DNA of 64,000 nucleotides from Leptospira perolatii. Lineage in GTDB: Bacteria > Spirochaetota > Leptospiria > Leptospirales > Leptospiraceae. Each line of letters begins with the position of its first letter. The stretch's first letter is position 1. Below the pieces are notes generated by a model. That model was given only the letters and a program-made list of their open reading frames with translations, was not told where the DNA came from and made no database searches. Made by a program: the position numbers and the translations under genes. The stretch lies in assembly GCF_002811875.1 (NCBI RefSeq), contig NZ_NPDZ01000005.1, positions 1 to 64,000 of the forward strand. The letters run 5' to 3'. Shown here in pieces: positions 17,848 through 28,663 of the stretch.

Positions 17848-19191
17848 TCAGGAAGTCACTGCGACTACTGTTACAGGTTTCTCCTTTCCTTTTACATGAA
17901 CGGGAGGCATTGCCTCCCCACGAAAGGTAGTTCCGGCCAATCTCCAAGTATCTTCTGACACGAGTAATTCCTTTCCAAAATCCTTCGTAAGAGATTCGAT
18001 TCTGGAAGCAGTATTTACCGCGTCTCCGATGACTGTGAATTCTGCTCGTTTGCTGGTCTCGATGTTCCCGGAAAATACTTCGCCGGTGTGGATTCCAATT
18101 CCAATACGAACTGCCTCCAGACCTCTCGCCTCCCTTTCTCGATTGAACTCTCCCAGAGTTTCTAACATCTTCATCCCGCATTTTAAGGCTTGAGTTGCGT
18201 CCATCGCTGGATCGGAAGCCGGGTAAGGTGTTCCAAAGGTGGCCATCACCGCGTCACCGATGTATTTGTCCAAGGTTCCTCCATACTCGAACACACACTC
18301 TGTTAATCTCTCTCGGATCGAAGAAAGAAATTTGCCCAGTTCAACCGGATCCATGTTTTCAGAAAGCGCAGTAAAATTTCGAATATCCGTGAACAGAATC
18401 GTCGCTGTCTGTCTTCTTCCGGAAAGGAGATTCGGATTCGTCATCATTTCTTCTACCATGCCTGGAGAAAAATATCTAGAGAGTAAGGTTCTTTGCGCCT
18501 CGGCTTCTCCGATTCTGCGGATCATGACTAAGGTTCTAAAAATTCCAAAACAAAAGATGCAAGCCAAGACCAAATATACCAAGGGCCGCCCTGCAATCGC
18601 ATCACCTAATAGAAGGTTAGGCCCTAACAAATAGTCTTGCCAATCTTCTGCAAAAGTAATTTTGCCTGTGCTGTAACCGAAGTAGAAAATCCCAAAATAA
18701 GCCGCGTAAAATAGAACAAGGCTTAGTGTAACAAACCTTAGGCGAAACTGAATCAGTGAAAATGCCAAAGGAAACAGATAGAAATTCTGAATCGGATTTT
18801 TTATGGCAAAGCTGAAGTTATCAGGACTCGCAAAATATGTGTAGTAAAGTATGATCCCGGTGATCAAAGAAAAATCGAATATTAATGCAAGATACGCAAA
18901 AATGGAGACCGCCCATTTCGGACAGGTTCTTATCACAATGGAATGTCCGACCGTGACAATTGCGTAAGCACTAATCGCAAGTATATTTGCGGTCAGATTT
19001 CCGGTGCCTAGATTGGCAAGGATCTGTGAACCAAAGAATAAAAGTAGTAAATATCGGAATGCATTCGAAACATACGCACCGATCATTTCCTCGTTTTCTA
19101 GAACCTTCCTAACCGAGTCGTCCATCCTGGATCGATCTGTCGTTTCCAAAACGTTGCAAAGAAATCCTGGTAAATATTTTCGTATCTGCAT
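17848..19191 (-). CDS. Membrane-bound class III adenylate/guanylate cyclase
   Basis: This 447-residue protein has about six membrane segments (about 46-225) followed by a class III nucleotidyl cyclase domain. The linker motif RYFSPGMVEEM (239-249) precedes it. Metal-binding aspartates are Asp269 (ILFTDIRNFT) and Asp313 (YIGDAVMATFG). Base-recognition residues Lys381/Glu384 and Asp390 fall in KRAEFTVIGDAVNTASR, with transition-state Asn393 and Arg397 intact, so an active enzyme is expected, probably making cAMP (inference). It converges on the DUF962 gene with 17 nt between. Leptospira genomes carry many such cyclases. Confidence 0.92.
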   Translation of the reverse strand: MQIRKYLPGFLCNVLETTDRSRMDDSVRKVLENEEMIGAYVSNAFRYLLLLFFGSQILANLGTGNLTANILAISAYAIVTVGHSIVIRTCPKWAVSIFAYLALIFDFSLITGIILYYTYFASPDNFSFAIKNPIQNFYLFPLAFSLIQFRLRFVTLSLVLFYAAYFGIFYFGYSTGKITFAEDWQDYLLGPNLLLGDAIAGRPLVYLVLACIFCFGIFRTLVMIRRIGEAEAQRTLLSRYFSPGMVEEMMTNPNLLSGRRQTATILFTDIRNFTALSENMDPVELGKFLSSIRERLTECVFEYGGTLDKYIGDAVMATFGTPYPASDPAMDATQALKCGMKMLETLGEFNREREARGLEAVRIGIGIHTGEVFSGNIETSKRAEFTVIGDAVNTASRIESLTKDFGKELLVSEDTWRLAGTTFRGEAMPPVHVKGKEKPVTVVAVTS

Positions 19192-19345
19192 GAAGACTTA
19201 GACTAAGGTACTTCTATATGGTTTCAATTTTAAAAAGTAAAATCTTCATTGCTAATTTTTTAAAAAGTAGGAACTCTAACTTGTTCGAATCGGTCGTCTT
19301 TCCTATAAAAATAACAAAAACCGAATCGTAATCTCGGAGCGCAGA

Positions 19346-20062
19346 ATGAAGTCTCGAATTGCAATCATAGCTGGAGGCACAGGGCTGATCGGAAGGCATC
19401 TGATCCAAGAGTTATTGCTGGACAATGAATGGGAAAAAGTGTACGTCCTTGTCCGAAAACCTTCTCCTTGGGAGCATTCGAAACTGGTTCCGATCCAAAT
19501 GAATTGGGACGACTTGCAATCTTACCATTTTCCAAAGGATGCCACTCATGCTTTTTGCGCCCTTGGAACCACCATGAATCGTGCCGGTTCCAAGGAGAAT
19601 TTTAGAAAAGTAGATTATCAATATGTAATCGACTTTGCGAAAGCAGCAAAATCTTCTCAGATAACGCATTTTTCCGTAGTCAGTGCACTAGGAGCCGACG
19701 CCAATTCTTTCGTATTTTATAATAAGGTAAAAGGGGAGATGGAAGCTTCTCTCAAAAGTCTGGGGTTCATATATTTGGGAATTTTTCGACCTTCACTTTT
19801 GGAGGGAGACAGAGAAGAATTTCGCTTCGGAGAGAAACTGGGATCGTTTTTTGCGAAGTTGATCAATCCACTTCTATTTGGCCCGCTCCGAAAATACCGC
19901 TCTATCCTTGGATTTGTGGTCGCAAAAGCAATGTTAAACGCAGCGTGGGCACTGGATGGTGGAACATTCGTATTCGAATCTGATAAAATCGCAGAGCTCG
20001 GATCCGCCGATTCCAGAACTAGAATTTCTGAAATCTTGAAGAATATCCTTCCCTCTAATTGA
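19346..20062 (+). CDS. NAD(P)-binding Rossmann oxidoreductase (HTATIP2-like)
   Basis: A 238-residue atypical short-chain dehydrogenase. The N-terminal GGTGLIGRHLIQELL binds the dinucleotide, and the ALGTTMNRAGSKENFRKVDY and YNKVKGEMEASLKSL segments match the HTATIP2/YbjT-like group. The YNKVKGE stretch supplies the Tyr-x-x-x-Lys pair. The substrate is unknown. It is divergent from the cyclase gene, and an intergenic palindromic repeat follows its stop. Confidence 0.85.
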   Translation: MKSRIAIIAGGTGLIGRHLIQELLLDNEWEKVYVLVRKPSPWEHSKLVPIQMNWDDLQSYHFPKDATHAFCALGTTMNRAGSKENFRKVDYQYVIDFAKAAKSSQITHFSVVSALGADANSFVFYNKVKGEMEASLKSLGFIYLGIFRPSLLEGDREEFRFGEKLGSFFAKLINPLLFGPLRKYRSILGFVVAKAMLNAAWALDGGTFVFESDKIAELGSADSRTRISEILKNILPSN

Positions 20063-20084
20063 GCATGAACGAGATCAGACCGCA

Positions 20085-20210
20085 AGTTTGTAGGAGCTCC
20101 TACAAACTGTCAGGATCGAAAGTGCTTGACCGGAGGAAAGTTTTCTGAAATAGCGGTCGGTACTGCCACCGCACCGGCCCCCGCCCAGGAAGGGCGGGGC
20201 TTCCCCAAAA
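20085..20210 (+). repeat. Intergenic repeat element, copy A (two hairpins)
   Basis: It opens with a perfect 24-nt palindrome (20085-20108, core TGTAGGAGCTCCTACA). About 70 nt later a GC-rich hairpin follows, with CCCCGCCC (20179-20186) pairing with GGGCGGGG (20192-20199). The same palindrome core and an almost identical GC-rich hairpin recur in the same order and spacing at 43965-44092. It sits between convergent genes and could also act as a terminator, though no T-run is present. Confidence 0.75.
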
Positions 20211-20216
20211 ACGGCT

Positions 20217-21980
20217 CTAAGTCAACACCGGAGTTTTCAATCCGGCTTTATTCCTGATTCGAATTAAATTAGCCTCTAGGATCGCCAGGCTATCCGAATT
20301 ATAGGCACGGCTAATTCCGAACCTTTTCTCTTTGGCGTCTCCGATTTGTTTGCTCGCGCCTCTTTCGATCAAAAGCCCCATCAGGACTCTGGCAGCAGAT
20401 TCGACGAGCTCAAAAGCAACTTGGTCTCGATCGGAGCTGTTTTCTATGTTCGTAAATCGTTCATGAGAACTTTCTAATATCTTTCTCAGTTCTTTAAGTT
20501 CTTCACTGACGGCGAAACGATCCATTTCTTCGTCCAAATAATTTCTCAGATGTCCCTTCGGAGTTAGACCCGACACCACACCTCCGATCGCCGCAACTAC
20601 TTGCAATTGTGTCGTGCCCTCGTAAATATTCGTGATTCTAACGTCTCTGAATATTCTAGATACGTCATAGTCATACGTATAGCCCGCTCCTCCGTGAATC
20701 TGCAAAGAATCGTAAGCCATCTTGTTTGCTGTTTCTGTAATATAGTATTTGGAGAGGGGAGTCAAAAGATTTGCGACCTTTTCCCATTTGCGAACTGTTT
20801 CATCCTTTTTAATCTCCCTTTCGTCTACTCCATCTTCCTTCATTCTCTCTGCTTTCCAGTGGTACAAGTCTATCGAGCGAGAAGCCTCTTGCAGGATGCA
20901 ACGCATCGCGACGATCTCTCTATCCATCCAGTCTAGAATCTTCTGAACCGCTGGAATATTCATGATTTTCTTTCCGAATTGTTCTCTCTCCTCGGCGTAT
21001 TTCTTTGCTTCGAAATAAGCTGCACTCGCGATTCCCATAGCTTGCGCCGCGATCGACAATCTGGCGCCGTTCATCATTCCCATGGAATATTTCACGAGTC
21101 CAAATCCCTCTTCGCCAATCAAGACCGCTGGCGCATTCTCATAAACTACTTCGCATGTAGGAGAACAATGGAGGCCCATTTTCTTTTCGATTCCTGCAAT
21201 GAACACGTCTTGGCTTTTTACCAGGAAGAAGGAAAGTCCCCGTGCTCCACTTGTAGGAGCTCCTGTCCTCGCCAAAGTCAGAATGACCGAAGGAGCATTT
21301 GCAAACCCGCATCCGTGAGTGATAAATCTTTTGGTTCCAGTAATTCTCCATGTACCGTCCGCCTGTTTGATCGCTTTAGTCTGCAGATTAGGTAAATCAG
21401 AACCATAATTCGGTTCAGTAAGTGCCATCGCCCCACAGAGTTCTCCCGTTGCCATCTTTGGTACATACTCTTCGATCATTTCCTTGGAGCCGAATCTTTC
21501 GATTGTTTCCCCGAGATTGATACAACCCAAAGCGATCGAAATGGAACCGTCTGCTCTCGCGATCAGTTCCATCATCATTGCTTGAATTGCTGCGGGCACT
21601 CCAAGGCCCCCGTGCTTTCGAGTAATACTATAAGGCAAGATTCCAGCTTCCTTGATTTTATCCACCGCGGCCACCATTGCTTTGGGAAATTCCACCTTTC
21701 CTTCAGAATACTTTAGACCTTCTTGGTCCATTTCTTTTGCTCTGGTAGCTACTTCCTTGCCGGCGATTTCTCCCGTGGATTCTAGTATGGATCGATAGTA
21801 TTCTACTGCTTCTTCTACTGAACTAGGAGCCATAGCTAGTTCAGGTTTTCCTGACTGATCGAATTCTTTTTTATCTCTGAAGTTTTGTTCAAAGGATTCT
21901 ACTGTTTCCTTCCAATCGATGAAAGTTTCGAAATGACCTATTAAGTCTTCGTTTTCTAGAAAATAATTATTCTCGATCAT
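20217..21980 (-). CDS. Acyl-CoA dehydrogenase, long form
   Basis: An FAD-dependent enzyme that desaturates acyl-CoA at the alpha-beta position. At 587 residues it is about 200 longer than classic members, with the extra length mainly C-terminal (after about 460), as in the long FadE-type group. Family segments: [18 protein letters not shown] (FAD/substrate contact), [12 protein letters not shown], and [19 protein letters not shown] followed by IYEGTTQLQ, whose Glu is a candidate catalytic base. ATG 21980 has AGGAG eight bases upstream. The acyl chain is not predictable from sequence. Confidence 0.92.
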   Translation of the reverse strand: MIENNYFLENEDLIGHFETFIDWKETVESFEQNFRDKKEFDQSGKPELAMAPSSVEEAVEYYRSILESTGEIAGKEVATRAKEMDQEGLKYSEGKVEFPKAMVAAVDKIKEAGILPYSITRKHGGLGVPAAIQAMMMELIARADGSISIALGCINLGETIERFGSKEMIEEYVPKMATGELCGAMALTEPNYGSDLPNLQTKAIKQADGTWRITGTKRFITHGCGFANAPSVILTLARTGAPTSGARGLSFFLVKSQDVFIAGIEKKMGLHCSPTCEVVYENAPAVLIGEEGFGLVKYSMGMMNGARLSIAAQAMGIASAAYFEAKKYAEEREQFGKKIMNIPAVQKILDWMDREIVAMRCILQEASRSIDLYHWKAERMKEDGVDEREIKKDETVRKWEKVANLLTPLSKYYITETANKMAYDSLQIHGGAGYTYDYDVSRIFRDVRITNIYEGTTQLQVVAAIGGVVSGLTPKGHLRNYLDEEMDRFAVSEELKELRKILESSHERFTNIENSSDRDQVAFELVESAARVLMGLLIERGASKQIGDAKEKRFGISRAYNSDSLAILEANLIRIRNKAGLKTPVLT

Positions 21981-22281
21981 TTGATGGCTCCTGGTTTAGG
22001 TCCGGAGATTTTTTTATGCAGTTCGATTCTTTTCAGGGTTTGTTTTTACGCTGATATAGAAAAATAGAACAGAACCGCCGGCCTATATTCTTTCTTAGAA
22101 TACCATGTGAAGCTAGAACTGACAAGCTCACAATCCTAAGTAAGATTTTTCTAATTCACTAATGAACTACGTTCAGAAATTTATTTTGTAAGAGAAAATG
22201 AAAGGGGATTATAAAGTGACCGATTTGCTTCTGGCAACAAAGTGAGCAGTAAACAAATGGAGTCCTGAGAATGCCAAGGCA
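21981..22281. other. Intergenic region upstream of the acyl-CoA dehydrogenase
   Basis: About 300 nt of AT-rich DNA between two minus-strand genes. I see only short open frames without ribosome sites, and no tRNA-like or repeat structure. It should contain the dehydrogenase promoter, but I cannot pick out a convincing one. The lipL32 terminator lies at its right edge. Confidence 0.5.
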
Positions 22282-22314
22282 TAAAAAAAAGCCGCCTTTC
22301 GGCGACTTTTCATG
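22282..22314 (-). terminator. Intrinsic terminator of lipL32
   Basis: Read on the minus strand, GTCGCC-GAAA-GGCGGC forms a 6-bp stem with a GNRA-type tetraloop, followed directly by a run of eight Ts. It lies about 40 nt after the lipL32 stop codon. Confidence 0.9.
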
Positions 22315-22349
22315 GTTATCAAACCTGCTATCTTTTAACTAATTTGAGA

Positions 22350-23156
22350 TTAGTTAGCTCCACCAGAAAGAGCTTTTTTAAGAGCTTCTTCTGCTGCAAC
22401 AGCTGCTTTTTGCAACTCTGCAGGGTTTGAGTGGAGAATTGGGCTAACTCCCGGAACACCTGGAGGTGCAAGAACACCAACAGAAGCAACGAAAGAACCT
22501 TTTACTTCACCAACTTTGTAAGTAGTGAAAGTGATTCTGTAAAGACCACGAACTAAAAGTTTTTTAGTGTCGAGGTTTTTCAGTTCATCAAGGCTCTTAG
22601 GGATGTTCGGAATGGCGATCTGTAAGAGGGAGTTATACTTGTTGTGACGCTCTTCGGTATATGTAGTATCACCGTCGTCGTTATCACCAAGTTTTTGTAA
22701 TGCTTTACCAGTAGCAGCACCTGCGATTTGATCCGGCATAATAGCAGCCATGCGCTCTATGCGAATCCAGGTGTCGAACCAGTTTGGCATTGATTTTTCT
22801 GCAGGAGTTGCTGCTTTAAAAGCATCACTCACGAAATCGCCATCAGATGGCTCGCCGATTTCTCCGGTAGGGGAAATCATACGAACACCGAGTTCAGCGA
22901 TCGCTGCAGGGACCCAGAGGTATAGGAAGTAAGATTTCTTACCATCTACAACTGCGTCAGGTGCTTGCCCCGGCTTGACATATCCGTAGTAGTTGACTAC
23001 TTCTGAATATGGAGCAAAGAGTTTTTGAACTCCAACTCCGGGGATATCTTGCTCCCCGACTACCATCGTACTCTTCAGGCTAGGAAGTCCGCCGATACAA
23101 GCAGCAAAGCTGACGAGGATTGCGGCGGAGATAGCAAGAATCGAAACTTTTTTCAT
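22350..23156 (-). CDS. lipL32: Major outer-membrane lipoprotein LipL32
   Basis: LipL32 is the most abundant lipoprotein of pathogenic leptospires. The 268 residues begin with a lipoprotein signal ([20 protein letters not shown], lipidated Cys20). Long stretches match the known protein, including [44 protein letters not shown] and [12 protein letters not shown]. The acidic calcium-binding loop is altered ([10 protein letters not shown], 157-166) compared with the longer aspartate run I remember for L. interrogans. AAGGAG precedes ATG 23156 and a strong terminator follows, so it is probably monocistronic. The divergence suggests an intermediate-clade species. Confidence 0.97.
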   Translation of the reverse strand: MKKVSILAISAAILVSFAACIGGLPSLKSTMVVGEQDIPGVGVQKLFAPYSEVVNYYGYVKPGQAPDAVVDGKKSYFLYLWVPAAIAELGVRMISPTGEIGEPSDGDFVSDAFKAATPAEKSMPNWFDTWIRIERMAAIMPDQIAGAATGKALQKLGDNDDGDTTYTEERHNKYNSLLQIAIPNIPKSLDELKNLDTKKLLVRGLYRITFTTYKVGEVKGSFVASVGVLAPPGVPGVSPILHSNPAELQKAAVAAEEALKKALSGGAN

Positions 23157-23484
23157 TCGGACTCTCCTTGGTATGGATTGATCAAGTTAGAGAATTGTTT
23201 TCTTTTTGTAAATCGAATTAATAATTTTTTCTTTCTCCGGCCTTTTGGCAGCGCAAAAAACTCCGCTTCAGGTTTAAGGCTAGGGATGGAAAACCTTCAT
23301 TACAAAATTAAGAAAATCGAGCGAGAAGATTTAAGGTTTGCTTGTTCGTTTATTATTCTATTTTCAACTGCCCAGGCAAAAACTTCGCCTATTCAAGGCT
23401 AGATTCTTCTTGGAAAACCTGATTTGTTAAGAATGCATGAGAATACATCTCAGGCCGATTTTTTTGGTTTTGAGAAAGGTCAGA
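23157..23484. other. Region upstream of lipL32
   Basis: About 330 nt, AT-rich near lipL32, holding that gene's ribosome site (AAGGAG) and presumably its promoter. The open frames across it on the plus strand lack ribosome sites and read like chance. I could not identify a clear -35/-10 pair or operator. Confidence 0.5.
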
Positions 23485-23883
23485 TTAAGAGCGAAATAAA
23501 AGCGACCGAATCCAGTCCCAAAGATCTAAGAGCCACGCCCAAAGTTTCCCGAAAATCCCGGAGTAAGAATATCTCCTCAATAATTCTTGAGCTCGGTTTT
23601 GCTCTTCGTTGGTAAAAGGAAGTCGGACATTATTCTCTTCGGCTTCGATCAGGATTCTTTCTTTTTTACTTCTCACATCCACGATCCGAACGTCGACGTA
23701 TTCCCAGCCCAACTGCCGTACGCATTCCAGTCGTCTTTCACCGGAGACTAAAGTATTATCCAAATCTATAATAACAGGATGAAGTAAGCCTAACTCCTGG
23801 ATCGAGTTTCGCAGTCCGTGTAAATCGCCCAGGTCTTTTCGGATACGGTTCCTCACCCTAATGTCCGAAACTCTAATTTTCAT
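23485..23883 (-). CDS. ParB-like nuclease-domain protein with hydrophobic tail
   Basis: A 132-residue protein. Residues about 1-85 form a ParB/Srx-type N-terminal domain: VSDIRVRNRIRKDLGDLHGL, then LVSGERRLECVRQLGW, the nucleotide-binding G-E-R-R motif. A short segment (FTNEEQNRAQELL) follows. The tail is strongly hydrophobic and Trp-rich (GKLWAWLLDLWDWIRSLLF, about 112-130), which could insert in or lie on a membrane. There is no helix-turn-helix DNA-binding domain, so this is not the chromosome-partition ParB, and no ParA lies alongside. Function unknown. It is divergent from metK. Confidence 0.75.
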   Translation of the reverse strand: MKIRVSDIRVRNRIRKDLGDLHGLRNSIQELGLLHPVIIDLDNTLVSGERRLECVRQLGWEYVDVRIVDVRSKKERILIEAEENNVRLPFTNEEQNRAQELLRRYSYSGIFGKLWAWLLDLWDWIRSLLFRS

Positions 23884-23991
23884 TTCGGTGAAGGATTTTC
23901 CCTACAGCAAATCATACAAATCAATTTCCTATTATTTGCCTAAAATTCACTTTCCTGAAATAAGTGCAGGTTTGTTTCCGGTCGGAATCAC

Positions 23992-24020
23992 TTGACACTG
24001 CCGACACCGAAAGGTTTCTA
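23992..24020 (+). promoter_or_regulatory. Putative sigma-70 promoter of metK
   Basis: TTGACA (23992-23997), a 17-nt spacer, then TTTCTA (24015-24020), about 60 nt upstream of metK. The -35 is perfect and the -10 weak. Confidence 0.45.
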
Positions 24021-24079
24021 GTTTTCAGGCCGGGTTTTTTGCAATCCGGAACAGATCCAATAAACAGGAATAACTTCGA

Positions 24080-25240
24080 ATGTCGCTAAAAGACTTCATC
24101 TTCACTTCAGAGTCCGTATCGGAAGGTCACCCGGATAAAGTATGTGATCAGATATCAGATGCAATTTTAGATGCTTATCTCGCACAAGATCCTAAGTCAA
24201 GAGTAGCTTGTGAGTCATTGGTCACCACGAATTTGGTTGTTGTTGCAGGAGAGATCACCAGCAAGGGCAAGGTGGACGCGGCAGAAATCGCGAGAGAAGT
24301 GATTAAAGATATTGGTTATACAGATATTGCTATGGGTTTCGATTCGGAGTTTGCCGTTGTATCTGCACATATCCACGCGCAAAGCCCTGACATTTCCCAA
24401 GGAGTTTCCGAAGGAGAAGGATTGTTCAAAGAGCAAGGGGCAGGGGACCAAGGTCTCATGTTCGGATTTGCGATCAATGAAACTCCTGAGTTGATGCCAA
24501 TGCCTATCTATTATTCTCACGAATTGGTGAAACTTCTTGCACAACTTCGTAAGAGCAAAAAGCTTTCTTGGCTTAGACCGGATGCAAAATCCCAGGTAAC
24601 TGTCGAATATAAAGACGGCAAACCTGTTCGAGTAGATACTGTTGTAATTTCTACCCAGCATACTCCTGATGTGGCGCACAAGCAAATCGAGGAATCGGTC
24701 ATCGAAGAATGCATTAAGAAAGTGATCCCATCTGATTTCTTGAAAGGCACAAAGTTTTTTATCAATCCTACCGGACAATTCATCATCGGTGGACCTCACG
24801 GTGATACTGGTCTGACCGGTAGAAAGATTATCGTAGATACATACGGCGGTTACGGTCGCCACGGTGGAGGAGCTTTCTCCGGAAAAGATCCTTCCAAGGT
24901 AGATAGATCTGCGGCGTATATGGGTCGTTATATCGCTAAGAATGTGGTGGCTGCAGGACTCGCACACCAATGTGAAGTACAACTTGCATATGCGATCGGA
25001 GTAGCCGAGCCTGTTTCGGTTCACGTTGATACTTTCGGGACTGGAAAGCTTTCGGAAGAAGAAATTGTAAAGCGAATCAGAGCAAACTTCAAACTCACAC
25101 CTCGCGGAATTATCGAATCCCTCCATTTGCTCGAAAAAGGACGCAAATATAGAGAGACTGCCGCTTACGGACACTTTGGTCGAAGCGGAGAAACCTTTAC
25201 TTGGGAAAAAACAGACAAAGCGGGAGCCTTGAAAGGATAA
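24080..25240 (+). CDS. metK: S-adenosylmethionine synthetase
   Basis: MetK makes SAM from methionine and ATP. The 386-residue length and motifs are typical: [20 protein letters not shown] at the N-terminus (His17 of GHPDK), [12 protein letters not shown], the P-loop-like [20 protein letters not shown] and [24 protein letters not shown] precedes ATG 24080. Its stop overlaps the transketolase start as TAATG. I saw no recognisable SAM riboswitch in the roughly 60-nt leader. Confidence 0.98.
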   Translation: MSLKDFIFTSESVSEGHPDKVCDQISDAILDAYLAQDPKSRVACESLVTTNLVVVAGEITSKGKVDAAEIAREVIKDIGYTDIAMGFDSEFAVVSAHIHAQSPDISQGVSEGEGLFKEQGAGDQGLMFGFAINETPELMPMPIYYSHELVKLLAQLRKSKKLSWLRPDAKSQVTVEYKDGKPVRVDTVVISTQHTPDVAHKQIEESVIEECIKKVIPSDFLKGTKFFINPTGQFIIGGPHGDTGLTGRKIIVDTYGGYGRHGGGAFSGKDPSKVDRSAAYMGRYIAKNVVAAGLAHQCEVQLAYAIGVAEPVSVHVDTFGTGKLSEEEIVKRIRANFKLTPRGIIESLHLLEKGRKYRETAAYGHFGRSGETFTWEKTDKAGALKG

Positions 25241-26202
25241 TGGGTGCCCCCACAGTTTCCACTTCGGACCAAAAGGCCACCAGAGACGGGTATGGCGACG
25301 CGCTTCTCGAATTAGGGAAAGAGCGCCAAGACATAGTAGTATTGGATGCGGATTTATCGGGTTCTACGAAGACCAATAAGTTCGCAAAAGCGTTTCCGGA
25401 TCGTTTCTTCAATGTAGGAGTCGCCGAACAAAACTTAGTCGGACATGCCGCCGGTCTGGCTTTATCAGGATTTGTACCATTTGCATCTTCCTTTGCAATG
25501 TTCCTTTCCGGTAGAGCTTGGGAAATTGTGAGAAACAGTGTAGTATATCCTTTCTTAAACGTGAAATTAGTCGCCTCTCACGGTGGAGTTACCGTGGGAG
25601 AAGATGGGGCTTCTCACCAGTGTATCGAGGATTTTTCCACGATGCGTACTATTCCTGAAATGGTAGTAATCTGTCCTTCCGATTACAATGAGACCAAGCA
25701 AGTGGTCAAAGCGATCGCTGATTACAAAGGACCGGTCTATGTTCGAGTAGGTCGCCCGAATATTCCGGTAATCGAAAGAGAGAACTATCAGTTTGCCATT
25801 GGAAAAGCGGAAGTACTCAGAGAAGGAAAGGACGTACTGATCGTAGCAAACGGAGTACTCGTGAACGAGGCAATGATCGCTGCAAAAGAATTAGAAGGCC
25901 AAGGAATTCAGGTCACTCTTTTGAATATGGCGACTATCAAGCCTATCGATAATGAAAAAATCCTAAAATATGCAAAAGAATGCGGTGTAGTGATCACTTG
26001 CGAAGAGCACAATATCATAGGCGGTCTTGGCTCTGCTGTATGCGAGTTACTTTCCGAAGAATATCCTGTCAGAGTATTCCGTTTGGGAATGAAGGACAAA
26101 TTCGGAAAATCCGGAACATGGTCAGGACTGCTTGATTATTTCGGTTTACGCGCAAAAAATATTGTGGAATTAGCTCAGAAAGCGGTTCAAACAAAGAAAT
26201 AG
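25240..26202 (+). CDS. Transketolase C-terminal subunit
   Basis: A 320-residue protein with the pyrimidine-binding and C-terminal domains of transketolase but no N-terminal thiamine-pyrophosphate-binding domain. The catalytic glutamate lies in [36 protein letters not shown] and [11 protein letters not shown] are family segments, and residues about 190-320 form the C-terminal domain. Split transketolases need a separate N-terminal subunit, usually adjacent, and none is present in this window. ATG 25240 overlaps the metK stop (TAATG), so translation is coupled. Paired with its partner it would serve the pentose phosphate pathway or a related ketol transfer. Confidence 0.88.
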   Translation: MGAPTVSTSDQKATRDGYGDALLELGKERQDIVVLDADLSGSTKTNKFAKAFPDRFFNVGVAEQNLVGHAAGLALSGFVPFASSFAMFLSGRAWEIVRNSVVYPFLNVKLVASHGGVTVGEDGASHQCIEDFSTMRTIPEMVVICPSDYNETKQVVKAIADYKGPVYVRVGRPNIPVIERENYQFAIGKAEVLREGKDVLIVANGVLVNEAMIAAKELEGQGIQVTLLNMATIKPIDNEKILKYAKECGVVITCEEHNIIGGLGSAVCELLSEEYPVRVFRLGMKDKFGKSGTWSGLLDYFGLRAKNIVELAQKAVQTKK

Positions 26203-26267
26203 CAAAATTTTCTAATTTCTTCTCTTGCAGCTTTGATCAGATGGGGAACGAACCAAAGTAGGGAAAG

Positions 26268-26582
26268 ATGGCGACCACTCCGACAAAGGAAGAGATCACC
26301 GTAGAGGACCCGAGCATTACAGGTGGGCCTTGGCGCGTAGTACTTTGGGACGATGACGAGCACACCTACGATTACGTAATCGAAATGCTAATGGAAGTCT
26401 GCAAGATGACAATGGAAGAAGCTTTCATGCATGCGGTAGAAGTGGATACTCAGAAAAGAACCGTAGTATTTGCGGGAGAATTCGAGCATGCGGAGCATAT
26501 CCAAGATTTGATTCTTCAGTATGGTCCGGATCACAGGATGTCCAACTCAAAAGGATCCATGAGCGCCACACTCGAAAAGTAG
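26268..26582 (+). CDS. clpS: ClpS protease adaptor
   Basis: ClpS delivers N-degron substrates to ClpA(P). The 104-residue protein has the adaptor core: WRVVLWDDDEHTYDYVIEML (where most ClpS have N-D-D-x-x-T), HAVEVDTQKRTVVFAGEFEHAEHI, with residues lining the hydrophobic pocket. Asp replaces the usual Asn in the N-D-D motif (WDDDEHT), which also occurs in some divergent ClpS. The N-terminal 20 residues are the expected flexible extension. clpA is not adjacent. It lies 65 nt after the transketolase gene and converges on the dehydratase gene. Confidence 0.88.
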   Translation: MATTPTKEEITVEDPSITGGPWRVVLWDDDEHTYDYVIEMLMEVCKMTMEEAFMHAVEVDTQKRTVVFAGEFEHAEHIQDLILQYGPDHRMSNSKGSMSATLEK

Positions 26583-26601
26583 ATTTTTTTTTCAGACACA
26601 A

Positions 26602-26656
26602 TCGGGAAGCAGCAGGACTTCTTGGTGATTTGCCAGAAATCGGAACCGCTTCCCGA
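26602..26656. terminator. Inverted repeat between convergent clpS and dehydratase genes
   Basis: TCGGGAAGC (26602-26610) and GCTTCCCGA (26648-26656) are perfect 9-nt complements, 37 nt apart, between genes ending at 26582 and 26671. A T-run (26584-26592) lies on the clpS side and would suit termination of the minus-strand gene poorly, so the role is uncertain. Confidence 0.4.
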
Positions 26657-26670
26657 ATCGACAGAGCTTG

Positions 26671-27849
<1,179 letters not shown>

Positions 27850-27947
27850 GAGTCTTAACTGCCTTGTTCGGTTTTTTCCTAGGATTTAGGCATCAGCAGT
27901 CCGGAAAAGAATTTTTTGGGGGGAAGGTTGGTTCGATTCAGTTCGAT

Positions 27948-28541
27948 TTATTGGAAATAGTTATCCAAATTTTCTCTGCTTCCCTTTCTCAATTCGTATT
28001 CGACCCATTCTCGTTTGGCCAGGTTCGGGTTTGCGTCCTTTTCCGAAAACAGATGATTCCAAGTATTTATGTAAAAAACAGGACGTCCGTTTCTGATTTC
28101 TATTTCTTGAGAATTCAAAACCGAGTCATAGTGTTCTACCGGATCTTCTAAATAGAACTGACCCTTTGAATATACATCCTTGAGATCTGCGAGCCTTAGT
28201 TTTCGATCGTTTCCGAATATTAAGTGAAATGATTCAATATCGTAGGTCCTTCCATATACGATTCTTCTGTAAATTCTGTAGAACTTGTCCTTCCAGACGG
28301 AAGGATGAACCTCGTCCTGAAATACAAAAGATAGCTCCAAGGAAGTTCCTTGCGAGATGGAAGAAGACACACAGTAGCAAGCGACTAAACCGTTCCCGGT
28401 TACGATATCCCTTTCCGGTTGCTCTAAGATCGGAAGATTCGATTTGGAACAAGGCAAGGTTTGGTTATGAAAAGTAGGTAGGCCGGGATTAGAGCAACCC
28501 AACAGGACAATCGTAGAAAATAAGATGACTGCAAATTTCAT
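27948..28541 (-). CDS. Hypothetical lipoprotein
   Basis: A 197-residue lipoprotein with signal [20 protein letters not shown] (lipidated Cys16). I chose ATG 28541, where the signal begins; ATG 28559 would add six residues. The mature part is a mix of short strands (for example [19 protein letters not shown] and [14 protein letters not shown]) with no recognisable family. It lies head-to-head with the oligopeptidase gene. Confidence 0.72.
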   Translation of the reverse strand: MKFAVILFSTIVLLGCSNPGLPTFHNQTLPCSKSNLPILEQPERDIVTGNGLVACYCVSSSISQGTSLELSFVFQDEVHPSVWKDKFYRIYRRIVYGRTYDIESFHLIFGNDRKLRLADLKDVYSKGQFYLEDPVEHYDSVLNSQEIEIRNGRPVFYINTWNHLFSEKDANPNLAKREWVEYELRKGSRENLDNYFQ

Positions 28542-28663
28542 TTTGTATAGTTCCGACAAGCAGCATCAATCCGAAGGAATTCGACTCTAAAAGAATCGGT
28601 TTGTCAAGGGATTCATTGTATAAAATAGATGCGAAAGAATCCAAGTATTTCAATCTGGTAACG

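Noticed and set aside
21240..21265. TGTAGGAGCTCCTGTC inside the acyl-CoA dehydrogenase gene, like the repeat palindrome core
   Set aside because: It lies in coding sequence, the second arm is imperfect, and the GC-rich partner hairpin is missing. Probably chance.
23025..23402. A 125-codon plus-strand frame opposite the lipL32 start
   Set aside because: It covers the lipL32 signal peptide on the other strand, lacks a ribosome site and has no motif.
23485..23883. The ParB-like gene as part of a chromosome-partition locus
   Set aside because: No ParA, no parS cluster and no DNA-binding domain are visible.
23884..24079. Possible SAM riboswitch upstream of metK
   Set aside because: The leader after the likely promoter is only about 60 nt and I saw no SAM-I, SAM-II or SAM-IV core. 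A covariance-model search would settle it.
24215..25174. A 319-codon open frame antisense to metK
   Set aside because: metK is certain on the other strand. The antisense frame has no ribosome site or motif and reflects codon bias.
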